A stretch of 64,000 nucleotides of DNA from Streptomyces lydicus (GTDB taxonomy: Bacteria > Actinomycetota > Actinomycetes > Streptomycetales > Streptomycetaceae). Positions 9,150 to 17,978 of this stretch are shown here, piece after piece. The position numbers and the translations under genes are program-made. Each line of letters begins with the position of its first letter. Position 1 is the stretch's first letter. Below the pieces are notes generated by a model, which did not search any database, had not been told where the DNA came from, and worked only from the letters and a program-made list of their open reading frames with translations. The stretch covers positions 7,316,001 through 7,380,000 of the forward strand of contig NZ_RDTE01000003.1 of NCBI RefSeq assembly GCF_004125265.1, in the 5' to 3' direction.

Positions 9150-9289
9150 TCCTCTCCCAATAGCTGCAACTCGGCCAGCGCCTCAACAAGCTGATCGAGA
9201 CGCTCTATCCCGACGAACGCACCCCAACCCGGCGTCTGCCAAGAGGGGAGAGAGAGTCTAGTCCTGCCAATGGTGTTGCCCTACGGAAA

Positions 9290-10651
9290 CTACCCTGGCG
9301 CATCGGCCACCTCCTGGCGGGGGTGTGCGGCCGCCGTGGCAGCGCGCCGGGCGGACGTCAGGGCCGGCAGACAGCAGGCTGACAGGGCGGCCAGGAACGC
9401 CTGGTAGAGGGCCACCGGCCACAGCGAGCCGTGCCCCACCGAGACCAGGGCCTGGGCCAGGGCCGGCGCCGTGCCCCCGAACACCACACCGGCCAACTGC
9501 TGGGCCAAGGAGATCGCGGTGTAGCGCACCCGGACCGGGAAGGCATCGACGAGCAGGGCGGCGACCACCGCGTAGACGACGGCGCTGGCGGACTCCAACG
9601 CGCACACCCCCAGTGCGATCCGGAGCAGCGAACCGCTCCCCAAGGCCAGGACGGTGAGCGGAATGGCGAGCACGTACATGGCCAGCCCCAGGGCGCAGAT
9701 CCTTGCGGCCCCCAGGCGTTGGGCGGCTAGCGCAGCGACGGGCTGGACCACGAACCGGGCGACAGCCGCGCACAACACCACGCCCAGCACCTTCTCCCGG
9801 GGAAAGCCGATGTGCACGGTTGCCCAGGACAGCACGAAGGTGCCGGCCAGATACGTCCCGGCAACCGGAACGGCGCAGGCCCCGACGCACACCGCCATCT
9901 TCGGGAAGTGCCGCCGCAAGGTGTCGCGCACCGGGGCGGGCGCCACCCGCCCCTGCGCCGACAGTCCCTCGAACTCCGGGGATTCGGGCACCTTCAGCCG
10001 TATGACCAGGCCGACGGCCATGAGGACGGTGGCGAGCAGGAAGGGGACCCGCCAGCCCCAGGCGAGGAATTCGCCGTCGCCCAGTCGCGAGAACGGGATG
10101 AAGACCGCGCTGGTCAGGATGGAGGCCAGCGGGGTCCCTTGCTGCACCATGGCCGTCAGGATCACCCGCCGCCCCTTCGGCGCGTGTTCACCGGCCAGCA
10201 GTACTGCGCCGCCCCACTCGCCGCCCACTGCGATCCCTTGGACGAGCCGCAGGACGCACAGCAGCACCGGAGCGGTGACCCCCGCCTCGTCGTAACTGGG
10301 CAGCAGACCGATGCCCGTGGTAGCCGCCCCCATCAGCAGAAGCGTCCCCACCAGACTGCGTTTTCGTCCTAGCCGGTCCCCTAAATGGCCGAAGAGCGCT
10401 GCACCGACAGGGCGGCCCAGAAAGCCGACCCAGAACGTCGCGAACGATGCCAGCAGACCGGTGGCCTGCTGTGCTCCGGGAAAGAACAACTCTGGGAAGA
10501 CCAGGCTGGATGCAGTGGAGAAGACGAAGAAGTCGTACCACTCGACAGTGGTTCCCACCAGGCCGGCGAGTCCCGCCTTGTGGGCGGCGGACAGCCGGGG
10601 GCGTCCGGTAGGCGTGCGCGGGGTCCGGCGCATCATGCTCCAAGAGATCAC
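9290..10651 (-). CDS. MHS-family MFS transporter
   Basis: A 453-residue twelve-TM proton symporter of the metabolite:H+ symporter (MHS) group, related to ShiA, KgtP and ProP, which import organic acids or zwitterions. Diagnostic features are the N-terminal GTTVEWYDFFVFSTAS, the loop 2-3 signature FGHLGDRLGRKRSL, and RLVQGIAVGGEWGGAVLL in span 4. The 3' half keeps normal spans to the C-terminus. GTG 10651 gives the longest protein but lacks a ribosome site; ATGs at 10636 and 10633 lie just after TTGGAG and are alternatives. Substrate not assignable from sequence. It stands alone between the HEXXH pair and the IS701 element. Confidence 0.88.
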   Translation of the reverse strand: MISWSMMRRTPRTPTGRPRLSAAHKAGLAGLVGTTVEWYDFFVFSTASSLVFPELFFPGAQQATGLLASFATFWVGFLGRPVGAALFGHLGDRLGRKRSLVGTLLLMGAATTGIGLLPSYDEAGVTAPVLLCVLRLVQGIAVGGEWGGAVLLAGEHAPKGRRVILTAMVQQGTPLASILTSAVFIPFSRLGDGEFLAWGWRVPFLLATVLMAVGLVIRLKVPESPEFEGLSAQGRVAPAPVRDTLRRHFPKMAVCVGACAVPVAGTYLAGTFVLSWATVHIGFPREKVLGVVLCAAVARFVVQPVAALAAQRLGAARICALGLAMYVLAIPLTVLALGSGSLLRIALGVCALESASAVVYAVVAALLVDAFPVRVRYTAISLAQQLAGVVFGGTAPALAQALVSVGHGSLWPVALYQAFLAALSACCLPALTSARRAATAAAHPRQEVADAPG

Positions 10652-11247
10652 TATGAGGGACGGGTTGTTCGTAAGGGAACCAACGAATCAGCAGGGTGCG
10701 GACGCGAAGACCAGTGCAAACAGCGCGGCCGTATCGCCTGGCATGATTCCGAACTGCCGTTCCGGCGGCTGACTTGACGGTATCTCGTCCGCTCCGCAGT
10801 GCCCGCGGCCGTCTCGGGTCGCACGCCCCCCGTGTCCCGGGATACGGTCCGCACCTGACGCCGGAGATCTGTTCCTGGCAGGGGTCCGGGCACTGCTTCC
10901 TGCGGGCCGGCGCCGGCCGCATCCCCTGGATGGCCCGGTCGCGCTCCTGGACGCCGGCTGAGCTCGCTGTCGGTGAGCCGGGCGACGCAGACGCCGGCAG
11001 GGTGCGCGATGCGGCGGCCAAGGCGGACGCCAGTCCCCCTCAGGGCATGGTCGAGATCGTGTACGGCCTGCGGGTCGGCCCCGACGAGCAGCGCATCGTG
11101 GGTATCGGCGGCGACACCCGTCGGCCGGCGAAGCTCCGGGGCGCGGCGGCCCTCGGCGCCCATGGCGGACTGCCACAGGGCTGTTCGGCGTCGGCGGTCG
11201 AGCGCCGTGAGCAGGCCGGCGGCGAGCAGCGGGGCCTCCACGAGGTC
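10652..11247. other. Unassigned stretch left of the IS701 element
   Basis: Long open frames exist on both strands. The most protein-like is on the minus strand, ending its coding character about 10950 and beginning at about 11241 (APLLAAGLLTALDRRRRTAL, then DALLVGADPQAVHDLDHALRG), which abuts the IS end. It could be the truncated remainder of a gene cut by the insertion, but an in-frame stop precedes it across the reconstructed target, so no gene is called. Family not recognised. Confidence 0.35.
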
Positions 11248-11365
11248 CTAGTACTCCAGCAGCGGTTCGCTATCTGGCCTGGTCAGAGGCATCGTCGGGA
11301 GTGTAGTTGGCTGCTGGCATGCCAGGGGCGGTCTTGCCGGACCGCCCCTCCAACGAATGACATCG
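11248..11365 (+). repeat. IS701 left terminal inverted repeat
   Basis: Begins CTAGTACTCCAGCAGCGG and ends GAATGACATCG. It is the exact reverse complement of 12697-12814. Confidence 0.95.
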
Positions 11366-11402
11366 AGAACTGTCTGCGCGGTGATGAGGGCAGCCTCCTC
11401 GT

Positions 11403-12637
11403 GTGATTGACGACCTTGCCAACTCGACCTGGGACCGTGAACTCGACGACCTCTCCTGCGCATCGGCCACCGTTTCGGCAGCGCCGACCTGCGACGCCGC
11501 ATGCGTGACTACGTCCGCGCCCTGCTCGGCCCGGTCGGCCGCAAAAACGGCTGGCAACTGGCCGAACACGCAGGCCACCGCACCCCCGACGGCCTGCAAC
11601 GACTACTGAACGCAGCCACCTGGAACGCCGACGATGTCCGCGACGACCTGCAGACATACGTGGCCGACAAGCTCGGCGAGGCCGACGGAGTCCTCATCCT
11701 CGACGACACCGGCTTCATCAAGAAGGGCACCACCTCCGCGGGGGTGCAGCGCCAGTACTCCGGCACCGCCGGCCGCACCGAGAACTGTCAGATCGGCGTC
11801 TTCGCCGCCTACGCCACCACCCGCGCACGCGCCCTGGTGGACCGCGAGCTGTATCTGCCCAAGTCCTGGACGGACGACCGTGAGCGCTGCCGCGCCGCCA
11901 AGATTCCTGATGAGAGGGGCTTCGCCACCAAACCAGAGCTGGCCAGGGCAATGGTGCTGCGCGCACTCGCTTCCCCGCTGCCGATCGCCTGGGTGACCGC
12001 GGATGCCGCCTACGGCCAGGAGTGGCGCTTTCGCCGGATGCTGGAAGAAGCCGCAGTCGGCTACGTGCTCGCCGTCCCCAAGTCCCAGCCGGTGCCCCGC
12101 TTCGGCCGGATCGACTATCTCTTCAGCCAGGCACCGGATGAGGCATGGGAGCAACGTTCGTGCGGCGACGGCGCCAAGGGCCCGCGCGTCTATGACTGGG
12201 CGGCCGTCCAGCTCCCGGTGATTGAGGACTTCGACGGTGAGCGGCCCACCCATCACCGCTGGGCGCTGGCCCGGCGCAGTATCAGCAGACCCGATCAGAT
12301 CGCCTACTACCTCGCATACGCGCCGGTGGGCACCAGCGTCGACCGGCTCGTGCGCGTTGCCGGGCGCCGGTGGGCGATCGAGGAATGCTTCCAGGCCGCG
12401 AAGAACGAGTGCGGCCTGGACCAGTACGAAGTCCGCCGCTACGTCGGCTGGATGAGGCACATCACCCTGGCCATGCTCGCGCATGCCTTTCTCGCGGCCA
12501 CAGCGGCACAGGCGGCGGCAAAGGGGGATGCAGAAACGGTTCCACCCTGGTCCCGCTCACCGTGGCAGAAGTCCGCCGGCTCCTGGCAACTGGTCCCGCA
12601 CACCGGACCCGCACGCCACTTCGCATCCATGCGCTGA
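11403..12637 (+). pseudogene. IS701-family DDE transposase, N-terminal frameshift
   Basis: The catalytic body reads from 11501 to the stop at 12637 (378 aa) and keeps the DDE triad contexts: LILDDTGFIKKG, WVTADAAYGQEWRF and RWAIEECFQAAKNECGLD. The family N-terminus is present but in two frames: MIDDLANSTWDRELDDL from 11403, then LRIGHRFGSADLRRR in the frame of the main body. One base appears lost near 11455 (CTCTCCTGC where CTCTTCCTGC would read through). Translation from ATG 11501 would give a protein missing ~35 N-terminal residues. Whether that still transposes is unknown; programmed frameshifting is possible but not typical of the family. Confidence 0.85.
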
Positions 12638-12696
12638 GATGGTCGCGATGGCGGCGAAGGCGTCAGGCCGTGGCCAGGCATTGTCACTACCGACGA

Positions 12697-12814
12697 CGAT
12701 GTCATTCGTTGGAGGGGCGGTCCGGCAAGACCGCCCCTGGCATGCCAGCAGCCAACTACACTCCCGACGATGCCTCTGACCAGGCCAGATAGCGAACCGC
12801 TGCTGGAGTACTAG
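12697..12814 (-). repeat. IS701 right terminal inverted repeat
   Basis: Exact reverse complement of 11248-11365, ending in GGAGTACTAG. It begins 59 bp after the transposase stop. Confidence 0.95.
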
Positions 12815-12906
12815 GCCAGGCCGCCTGACCCGCTGCGAGTCTGCGTGGGTGCCGTTAACGAGCGGTGAGCCAGGTGACCCGCGGGGTGGCCAGGGTCATG
12901 GAGGGG

Positions 12907-14247
12907 TTACTGGTCGCGGTCGTGTCCTCGGTAGGCCTGCATGGAGGCGGTCATCTTGCGCTTGAGCGGGGGCAGATGGTTGACGGCGCGCATGGCGGTG
13001 CGCGTGCCCGCGAGTACGGCGCGGCCGATGACGGGTTTGTGGATGGGGTCGGTGCCGCGCATCTGGGCCAGGGACTTTTTGACGGCGTCGAAGCCGTAGT
13101 CGGTCATCTGGGTCTCGTAGTCGCCGACGGCGTCCAAGAGGCTCATTGTGCCGTCGCGGTGGGCGGTCAGGTTGCGGCACAGCAGTTCCGCGTCGCGCAG
13201 CGCGGTGTTGGCGCCGACCCCGCGGCCTGGGGTCATGGTGTGGATGGCGTCGCCGATCAGGGTGATGTTGCTGGCGGGCCATTGCTCGATCGGCACCGAG
13301 GTGCGGATGTTGATCGGGAAGCAGGTGGAGGGGTCGACGAGCTCGGCGAGTTTGCGCAGGCGCGGGTCCCAGGCCCGGGTCAGCTTCCGGAACAGGGCGT
13401 GGACCTGGTGCCCGTCCATCTGCAGCACGTCGGCGGGGACTTTGTGGGCGGCGGCGTTGATGCCGATCCCGATGTAGTCGCGCGTATTGTCGAACTGCAG
13501 GCCGGGCCAGTGGTTGATGAGCTCGGCGTCGCTGGCGCCGATGCCGCTCTTGGGTGCGCCGTCGGTGTCCCAGGGGAACTGCATGACGTGGATGACCTGG
13601 GAGTAGCCGCCCGGGGCCTGGACGATGTTGACGCCGTCGATCGTCCTGTCAGTCAGCAGGGCACGGGTCTGGTCGGTGAGCGGCACCTTGCCGCCGAGTG
13701 CGATCACCCCGGTGTCCTTGAGCCGGGCGTGGGGCAGGTACTGGCGGCGGACCCGGGAGTTGGTGCCGTCCGCGGCGATCAGCACGTCGCCGGTGGTCGA
13801 GGTGCCGTCCTCGAAGTGCGCGGTGACCGTGCCGTCGGGGTTGTTGTCGTAGCGGGTGAAGACCTTGTCGAAGTGCACCAGGTCTTCCAGGCCGGTGAGC
13901 AGGACCTGGCGCAGGGTCATGCGGGACACGGAGCGCTCGGCGCCGGCGCCGTCGGCGCTGGCGCGGGCGAAGCCGCTCAGCGACAGCACCTCCTGGTATT
14001 TCTCGGTGAAGATGTTGAAGCGGTCTGGAGTGCGGGTGCAGGTGGCGGTGAACGTGTCGAACAGCGGCGGGGGCAGCAGGCGGGACAGGGCGCGGCTGCC
14101 GTCGTGGTCGATGCCGACCCGGTAGCCCTGCAGGCCGCCGCCACGGGTGCGGTCTCGCTCGAAGACCGCACAGCTGATCCCGGCGCGTGTGAGGCCGTGG
14201 GCCAGGGCAAGGCCGCCGGTGCCGGCACCCATGATGATCACGTGCAT
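12907..14247 (-). CDS. FAD-dependent monooxygenase (PHBH fold)
   Basis: A 446-residue flavoprotein monooxygenase of the p-hydroxybenzoate hydroxylase fold. The FAD-binding GxGxxG is at the N-terminus (VIIMGAGTGGLALAHGL). The DG motif lies mid-protein (DVLIAADGTNSRVRRQYL), and the second FAD motif is NITLIGDAIHTMTPGRGVGANTAL. The substrate is unknown; such enzymes hydroxylate aromatic or polyketide compounds and some inactivate antibiotics. The start is ATG 14247 after AAGGGA. It lies 77 bp downstream of a DHA2 efflux pump whose frameshift, uncorrected, reads straight into this gene. With the divergent MarR regulator the set looks like an inducible detoxification/export cluster. Confidence 0.88.
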   Translation of the reverse strand: MHVIIMGAGTGGLALAHGLTRAGISCAVFERDRTRGGGLQGYRVGIDHDGSRALSRLLPPPLFDTFTATCTRTPDRFNIFTEKYQEVLSLSGFARASADGAGAERSVSRMTLRQVLLTGLEDLVHFDKVFTRYDNNPDGTVTAHFEDGTSTTGDVLIAADGTNSRVRRQYLPHARLKDTGVIALGGKVPLTDQTRALLTDRTIDGVNIVQAPGGYSQVIHVMQFPWDTDGAPKSGIGASDAELINHWPGLQFDNTRDYIGIGINAAAHKVPADVLQMDGHQVHALFRKLTRAWDPRLRKLAELVDPSTCFPINIRTSVPIEQWPASNITLIGDAIHTMTPGRGVGANTALRDAELLCRNLTAHRDGTMSLLDAVGDYETQMTDYGFDAVKKSLAQMRGTDPIHKPVIGRAVLAGTRTAMRAVNHLPPLKRKMTASMQAYRGHDRDQ

Positions 14248-14324
14248 GGTGGTTCCCTTGTGTCGTATCGCTTCGCGGTGGCGAAGGGCGGGGGTGTGAG
14301 GTTTTCGGGGGCCGGCCCCGCGGT

Positions 14325-15783
14325 TCAGGCGATGTCGCTGTGGTGGGCGGCGCGCTGGGGCATGAGGAGGGTGGCGGCCAGGGCGGACGCGAAGGCGGCG
14401 ATGGGCAGCCACAGGGTGTGCTGGAGGGCGGGGTTGTAGGTGGCGGGGCTGGGGATGGCGCGGCCGGTGTGGCTGAAGAAGAACGCGCCCAGGCCCGCGA
14501 TGCCGATCGCGCCGCCGATCTGCTGGATGGTGTTGTACAGGCCGGAGGCGGAGCCGGCGTCGTTGACGGGGACGTCGGCGAGGGTGAAGTCGAGGAGTGG
14601 GGCGACGACCAGGCCCATTCCGATGCCGCCGATGGCGAGAGCGGGGATGAGCGTGAGGGAGGTGCCGTTGCCCTGGTGGACGGTGAACATCAGGGCGAAC
14701 ATCGCGATGATGTCGAGGGCCAGGCCGGTCTGCAGGACGGGGCGACCGAGTTTGGGCGCCAGTGCGGCTGCAGCGACGCCGGCGAAGACGGGGACCAGCA
14801 GGCCCCAGGGAATGTTGGTCAGCCCGGAACGCATCGCGGAGAAGCCGAGGCCGGTCTGGAGGTAGATGGTGAAGACCAGGAAGTAGCCGATGACGCCGCC
14901 CATGAACAGCAGGTTCACGAGCAGCCCGCCGGTGAAGGACTTGTAGCGGAACAGGCTGAGCTCGACCAGGGGGCTCGGTGGTGCGGGTGCCGCGCCGCTG
15001 GTGGGCGATGAAGGTGGCGACGACGATGAGGGAGCCGCCCATGGAGGCGAAGGTCCAGGCGGGCCAGCCCGCGTCCTGCCCCTTGATCAGCGGGTAGATC
15101 AGCATCAGCAGGGCGAGCGAGGACAGCAGCATCCCGGCCAGGTCCAGGCGGGTCGCTGCGGGGGCCTTGGACTCGGGCAGGTGCTTGACGGCGAGGGCGA
15201 CGGCGATGATGCCGACGGGCACGTTGACCAGGAAGATGGAGCGCCAGCCGAGGCCGGCGATGTCGCCGCTGGTGAGCAGTGCGCCCAGGATGGGGCCGCC
15301 GACGGTGGCCATGCCTCCCAGCGCGCCGAACATGCCCACGGCCTTGCCGCGGCCCTTGGGCGCGTACATCGTCTGGATGACCGCGAGGACCTGGGGGACC
15401 ATGAGGGCGGCCATGATTCCTTGCGCCACCCGGGCGGCGATCAGCTCGGTGGAGTTCTGAGAGATGCCGCACAGGGCGGAGGCGATCGTGAACCCGGCGG
15501 CGCCGGTCAGGAACAGGCGGCGGCGGCCGAAGATGTAGCCGAGGCGGCTGCCGGTGATCAGGGCAAGCGCGAAGGCCAGGGTGTAGCCGGCGGCGTTCCA
15601 CTGCACGGCGGAGTAGGCGCCGCCGAGGTCTTTGTGTATGGAGGGCAGCGCGACGTTGATGATCGTGTTGTCGAGCAGGTCCATGAACATCGCCAGCAGA
15701 ACGACGAACAGGGCGATCGAGCGGCGCCGGCCGGTGGCTGCCGGGACGAATCCGGTGGCTTCACCGGACGGGGCGGTGACCAT
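14325..15783 (-). pseudogene. DHA2-type MFS drug efflux pump, frameshifted
   Basis: Reassembled, a ~485-residue fourteen-TM EmrB/QacA-type exporter. The N-terminal part is clear: SIALFVVLLAMFMDLLDNTI with the family motif D-x-T-I-x-NVALP, and ARVAQGIMAALMVPQVLAVI. About residue 270 the frame breaks: after GTRTTEP the expected LVELSLFRYKSFTGGLL continues one base away, because a run of five C (near 14971) has one base too many. The remainder (NLLFMGGVIGYFLVFTIYL to the stop at 14325) is intact. The start is ATG 15783 with GGAG eight bases upstream. A single homopolymer indel could be real or a sequencing error. Neighbours: a 138-aa protein upstream, an FAD monooxygenase downstream. Confidence 0.85.
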
Positions 15784-15931
15784 GGGAGATTCTCCGGAAA
15801 AGGGGGCTGGGCGGTGAGGGGGAAGGGCTCGTGGCCGGGCGGACACCGGGGCGGGCAGAGGCCGGCGGCCGGGCCCGTCCACCGCGTGGACGGGCCGTGT
15901 CTGGTGGCGGCCCTTCGGCTGTTGCGGCCTG

Positions 15932-16348
15932 TCAGACAGCGGCGTCGAGGGTGGCGGTGATCTTGCGGATCATGGCGGCCTCGGCGGGACCGGCCTGGCC
16001 GCGGTGGGCGCGGGACGCGGCGTCCATGATGACCGTGAGGGTGTCGCGGAAGTTGCCGACCTCCCCGGGCGCCTTCGCCTTCAGCAGGGCCATGGAGTCG
16101 GTGAGGGCGGCGAAGACCTGATCGGCGATGTCGGCGGTGGACTTGCCAGCGAACTGCAGTCCCTTGGGCTTGTCCGCCAGGACGCGGCCGACGGCTCCGG
16201 TCGCCGAGGACAACGCCTTGCCGCCGGCCATGCCGGAACGGGTGGAGGAGATCATGCCGGGATCGGCGGACGCCATCAGGTTGACGACGCCGTGCGCGGC
16301 CGTCTGCAGGGTCAGCTTCTCATCGGAGGTGAACGTGGTCTCAGACAT
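15932..16348 (-). CDS. Uncharacterised 138-aa soluble protein
   Basis: A helical, alanine-rich protein without signal peptide or membrane span (SDEKLTLQTAAHGVVNLM, KPKGLQFAGKSTADIADQVF, RDTLTVIMDAASRAHRGQ). I do not recognise the family. The ATG at 16348 is divergent from the marR gene and is the first gene of a leftward set that continues with the efflux pump (148 bp) and the monooxygenase, so it is probably controlled by MarR through the operators at 16464-16518. Codon use is normal. Confidence 0.7.
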   Translation of the reverse strand: MSETTFTSDEKLTLQTAAHGVVNLMASADPGMISSTRSGMAGGKALSSATGAVGRVLADKPKGLQFAGKSTADIADQVFAALTDSMALLKAKAPGEVGNFRDTLTVIMDAASRAHRGQAGPAEAAMIRKITATLDAAV

Positions 16349-16463
16349 GGGACTGCTCTCTTCTGTGCGGTGCGGGCAACGGGTCGACCTCCGGACGCCG
16401 CCGCCCTCTACGGGGGCCCGCCCGGGCCAGTGACCCTTCCGGATTGGCTCGAAACTCATGTAT

Positions 16464-16518
16464 CTTGAATGTCGAGCAACTGATTTCCACGATGAACGGA
16501 GATAACTCGAATGTCAAG
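16464..16518. promoter_or_regulatory. Paired MarR-type operators, 42 bp apart
   Basis: Two near-palindromes of the form CTYGAATGTCRAG: CTTGAATGTCGAG at 16464-16476 and CTCGAATGTCAAG at 16506-16518. Their starts are 42 bp apart, four helical turns, placing both on the same DNA face. The second contains the marR start codon. This suits autorepression and joint control of the divergent 138-aa/pump/monooxygenase set. The binding itself is inferred. Confidence 0.6.
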
Positions 16519-17050
16519 CGAACAGGAGCCGATCAAGTCGAAGCTGGGAAAAGCGGTGCAGAGCTACCAGGCCGCAGTCGACGACTTCGACCGCGAGACG
16601 GCCCGCCTGATGGGGGTCAACGAGACCGATCTGCGCTGCTTGGAGATCCTGCTGGCCACCGAGGACATCGCCCCCAGCGCGCTGGCCGCGCAGCTGGGCC
16701 TGACCACCGGCAGCGTCACCGCAATGCTCGACCGCCTGGAGAAGCTCGGCTACCTCACCCGCACCCCGCATCCCACCGACCGGCGCCGCACCCTGGTCCG
16801 CGCCACCCCCGAAGCCGCCCAGCGTGCTTTCGCCCTGCTCACCCCGTTCGTCGACGACTCGGCACAACAGGTCTTCGCCCGCTACAGCGCCGGACAGCTC
16901 GAACTCATCGCCGACTTCCTCACGTTCACCCGGAACATCCAGGAGCAGTACACCCAGCGCCTGCGCGAGATGCCTTCCCCCCACCCCGCCCGCTCCGGCG
17001 GCCGACAGGCCCCCGGTCGCCGGAACGCGACCGGTGCACGGGCGCAGTGA
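16511..17050 (+). CDS. MarR-family transcriptional regulator
   Basis: A 179-residue dimeric winged-helix repressor. Helices and wing are clear: ETDLRCLEILLATEDIAP, the recognition region PSALAAQLGLTTGSVTAMLDRL, and the wing YLTRTPHPTDRRRTLVRAT. The C-terminal ~25 residues (PARSGGRQAPGRRNATGARAQ-like) are a disordered basic tail longer than usual. The start ATG 16511 follows GGAG nine bases upstream and lies inside an operator-like palindrome. Divergent from the small protein/efflux/monooxygenase set; members of this family are commonly released by phenolic ligands, which would suit a flavin monooxygenase target, but no ligand can be read from sequence. Confidence 0.92.
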   Translation: MSSEQEPIKSKLGKAVQSYQAAVDDFDRETARLMGVNETDLRCLEILLATEDIAPSALAAQLGLTTGSVTAMLDRLEKLGYLTRTPHPTDRRRTLVRATPEAAQRAFALLTPFVDDSAQQVFARYSAGQLELIADFLTFTRNIQEQYTQRLREMPSPHPARSGGRQAPGRRNATGARAQ

Positions 17051-17277
17051 CGGCAACCGGGATACGCCAGCCCGGCGCGCTGCCGATTCGCAGCCCTGGA
17101 CCGGGTACGGCCCTCTACGCGCCCTCTTTGCCACCGCCGGAGCCGGGCTGGAGCAGGTCGACGATGGTCCCGCCTGGGCGCGACTCCTGATTGCCGCGAT
17201 TCGGTCGCCAGTGAGATAGCAGATCCGGGGAAGGCGGCGGGTGGATACGGGCGGGTCAACCGGATCTGGCATGGCAA

Positions 17278-17499
17278 GTGGGTGATCGTGGCACTCCAGA
17301 GTTGACCGCCTTCTCTCTGGGCAGGGTGCGAAGGAACATCGACGCAGCACTCGCAGCCAACCGCCAAGCAGAGACCACCATGCAGGCACTCCGAAACGTC
17401 AACCAGAGGCTGATGATTGAGAACAGCCGACTGATCGCCGCCGATGCTCCGGAAGCACCCCGGACAGGCGCAGCCACCCCCGAGCCGCCCGACGCTTGA
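17278..17499 (+). CDS. Possible small coiled-coil protein
   Basis: A 73-codon frame from a GTG, with a plausible helical segment (RRNIDAALAANRQAETTM, then ALRNVNQRLMIENSRL) followed by a Pro/Ala-rich tail. It looks more protein-like than shadow frames nearby, but there is no clear ribosome site and no family match. It sits in debris between marR and the IS5 element and could be a fragment. Low confidence. Confidence 0.3.
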   Translation: MGDRGTPELTAFSLGRVRRNIDAALAANRQAETTMQALRNVNQRLMIENSRLIAADAPEAPRTGAATPEPPDA

Positions 17500-17664
17500 G
17501 AAAGGCCCGCCACTGACCGACGTGCCGGTTCATCCGCGGCCGAGTCGCCGAACCCGTCCAGTCCATCAACACGTCGACTCACAGATCACATGCAGCATGA
17601 GCTGCGTCAATGACTGTCTTCGGTGCGTAGAACCCATCGTATTCGGAGACGTCGGAGTGGTAGC

Positions 17665-17758
17665 GGTTGCGAGCCCTCCGAGGGCTGATGACGCCCCGGG
17701 ACGGCGTTGCCGATCTCGGAGTTGTAGTCGGGTTGCGAGCCCTCCGAGGGCTGATGAC
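17665..17758. CRISPR. Two-copy 28-nt palindromic repeat, CRISPR-like
   Basis: Identical 28-nt copies at 17665-17692 and 17731-17758, separated by 38 nt. The repeat has an internal dyad AGCCCTC-C-GAGGGCT and ends in CTGATGAC. Repeat and spacer lengths suit a minimal CRISPR array. Against this, only two repeats exist, no cas gene is in the window, and about 20 bp before each copy are also similar (TCGGAGTGGTAG versus TCGGAGTTGTAG), which hints at a plain tandem duplication. The surrounding 17500-17980 holds no other gene. Confidence 0.45.
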
Positions 17759-17978
17759 GACCCGACGGTAAAGCGACAGGTCAGTCCGCGTCCAGAGCCT
17801 GGTCTTCAAGGTGCTACTGCAGCGACTCCGCGGTAGTGCATCTGTGCAGGTCAAAGCACTTTGTTGACGGGCGAGCGGAGGGGACAAGCTATGAGTCGGC
17901 CGCGCATGGCGCTGCGGTAGGCCAATCGTGGCCGTTGTCAGTGGTGCCCGCTAGCTTGCGTCTAGCCGTTGCGCTCCC

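Larger units (their letters stand above)
11248..12814. mobile_element. IS701-family insertion sequence with very long TIRs
   Basis: A complete element of about 1.56 kb. Perfect inverted repeats of 118 bp (11248-11365 and 12697-12814) flank a single DDE transposase gene. The outermost CTAG on each side is itself palindromic and matches the 4-bp target known for IS701 elements, so the element proper is probably 11252-12810 with 114-bp repeats and a CTAG duplication. Most IS701 relatives have much shorter perfect terminal repeats. The complete identity of the two arms argues for recent insertion or gene conversion. Each arm also contains internal dyads (GGGGCGGTC pairing with GACCGCCCC). Confidence 0.9.

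Noticed and set aside
9164..9240. Plus-strand fragment LGQRLNKLIETLYPDERTP resembling the start of XRE regulators
   Set aside because: Preceded by an in-frame stop, no start or ribosome site, and only ~20 residues; it is also the antisense of a helical minus-strand reading. Too short to call, though it could be a repressor remnant.
10774..11406. Plus-strand 210-codon frame left of and into the IS701 terminal repeat
   Set aside because: It runs through the inverted repeat, lacks a ribosome site and overlaps a more protein-like minus-strand frame.
12907..15882. A single 991-codon minus-strand frame
   Set aside because: It joins the N-terminal part of an efflux pump to a monooxygenase through ~240 residues of out-of-frame sequence; two separate genes with a pump frameshift explain it better.
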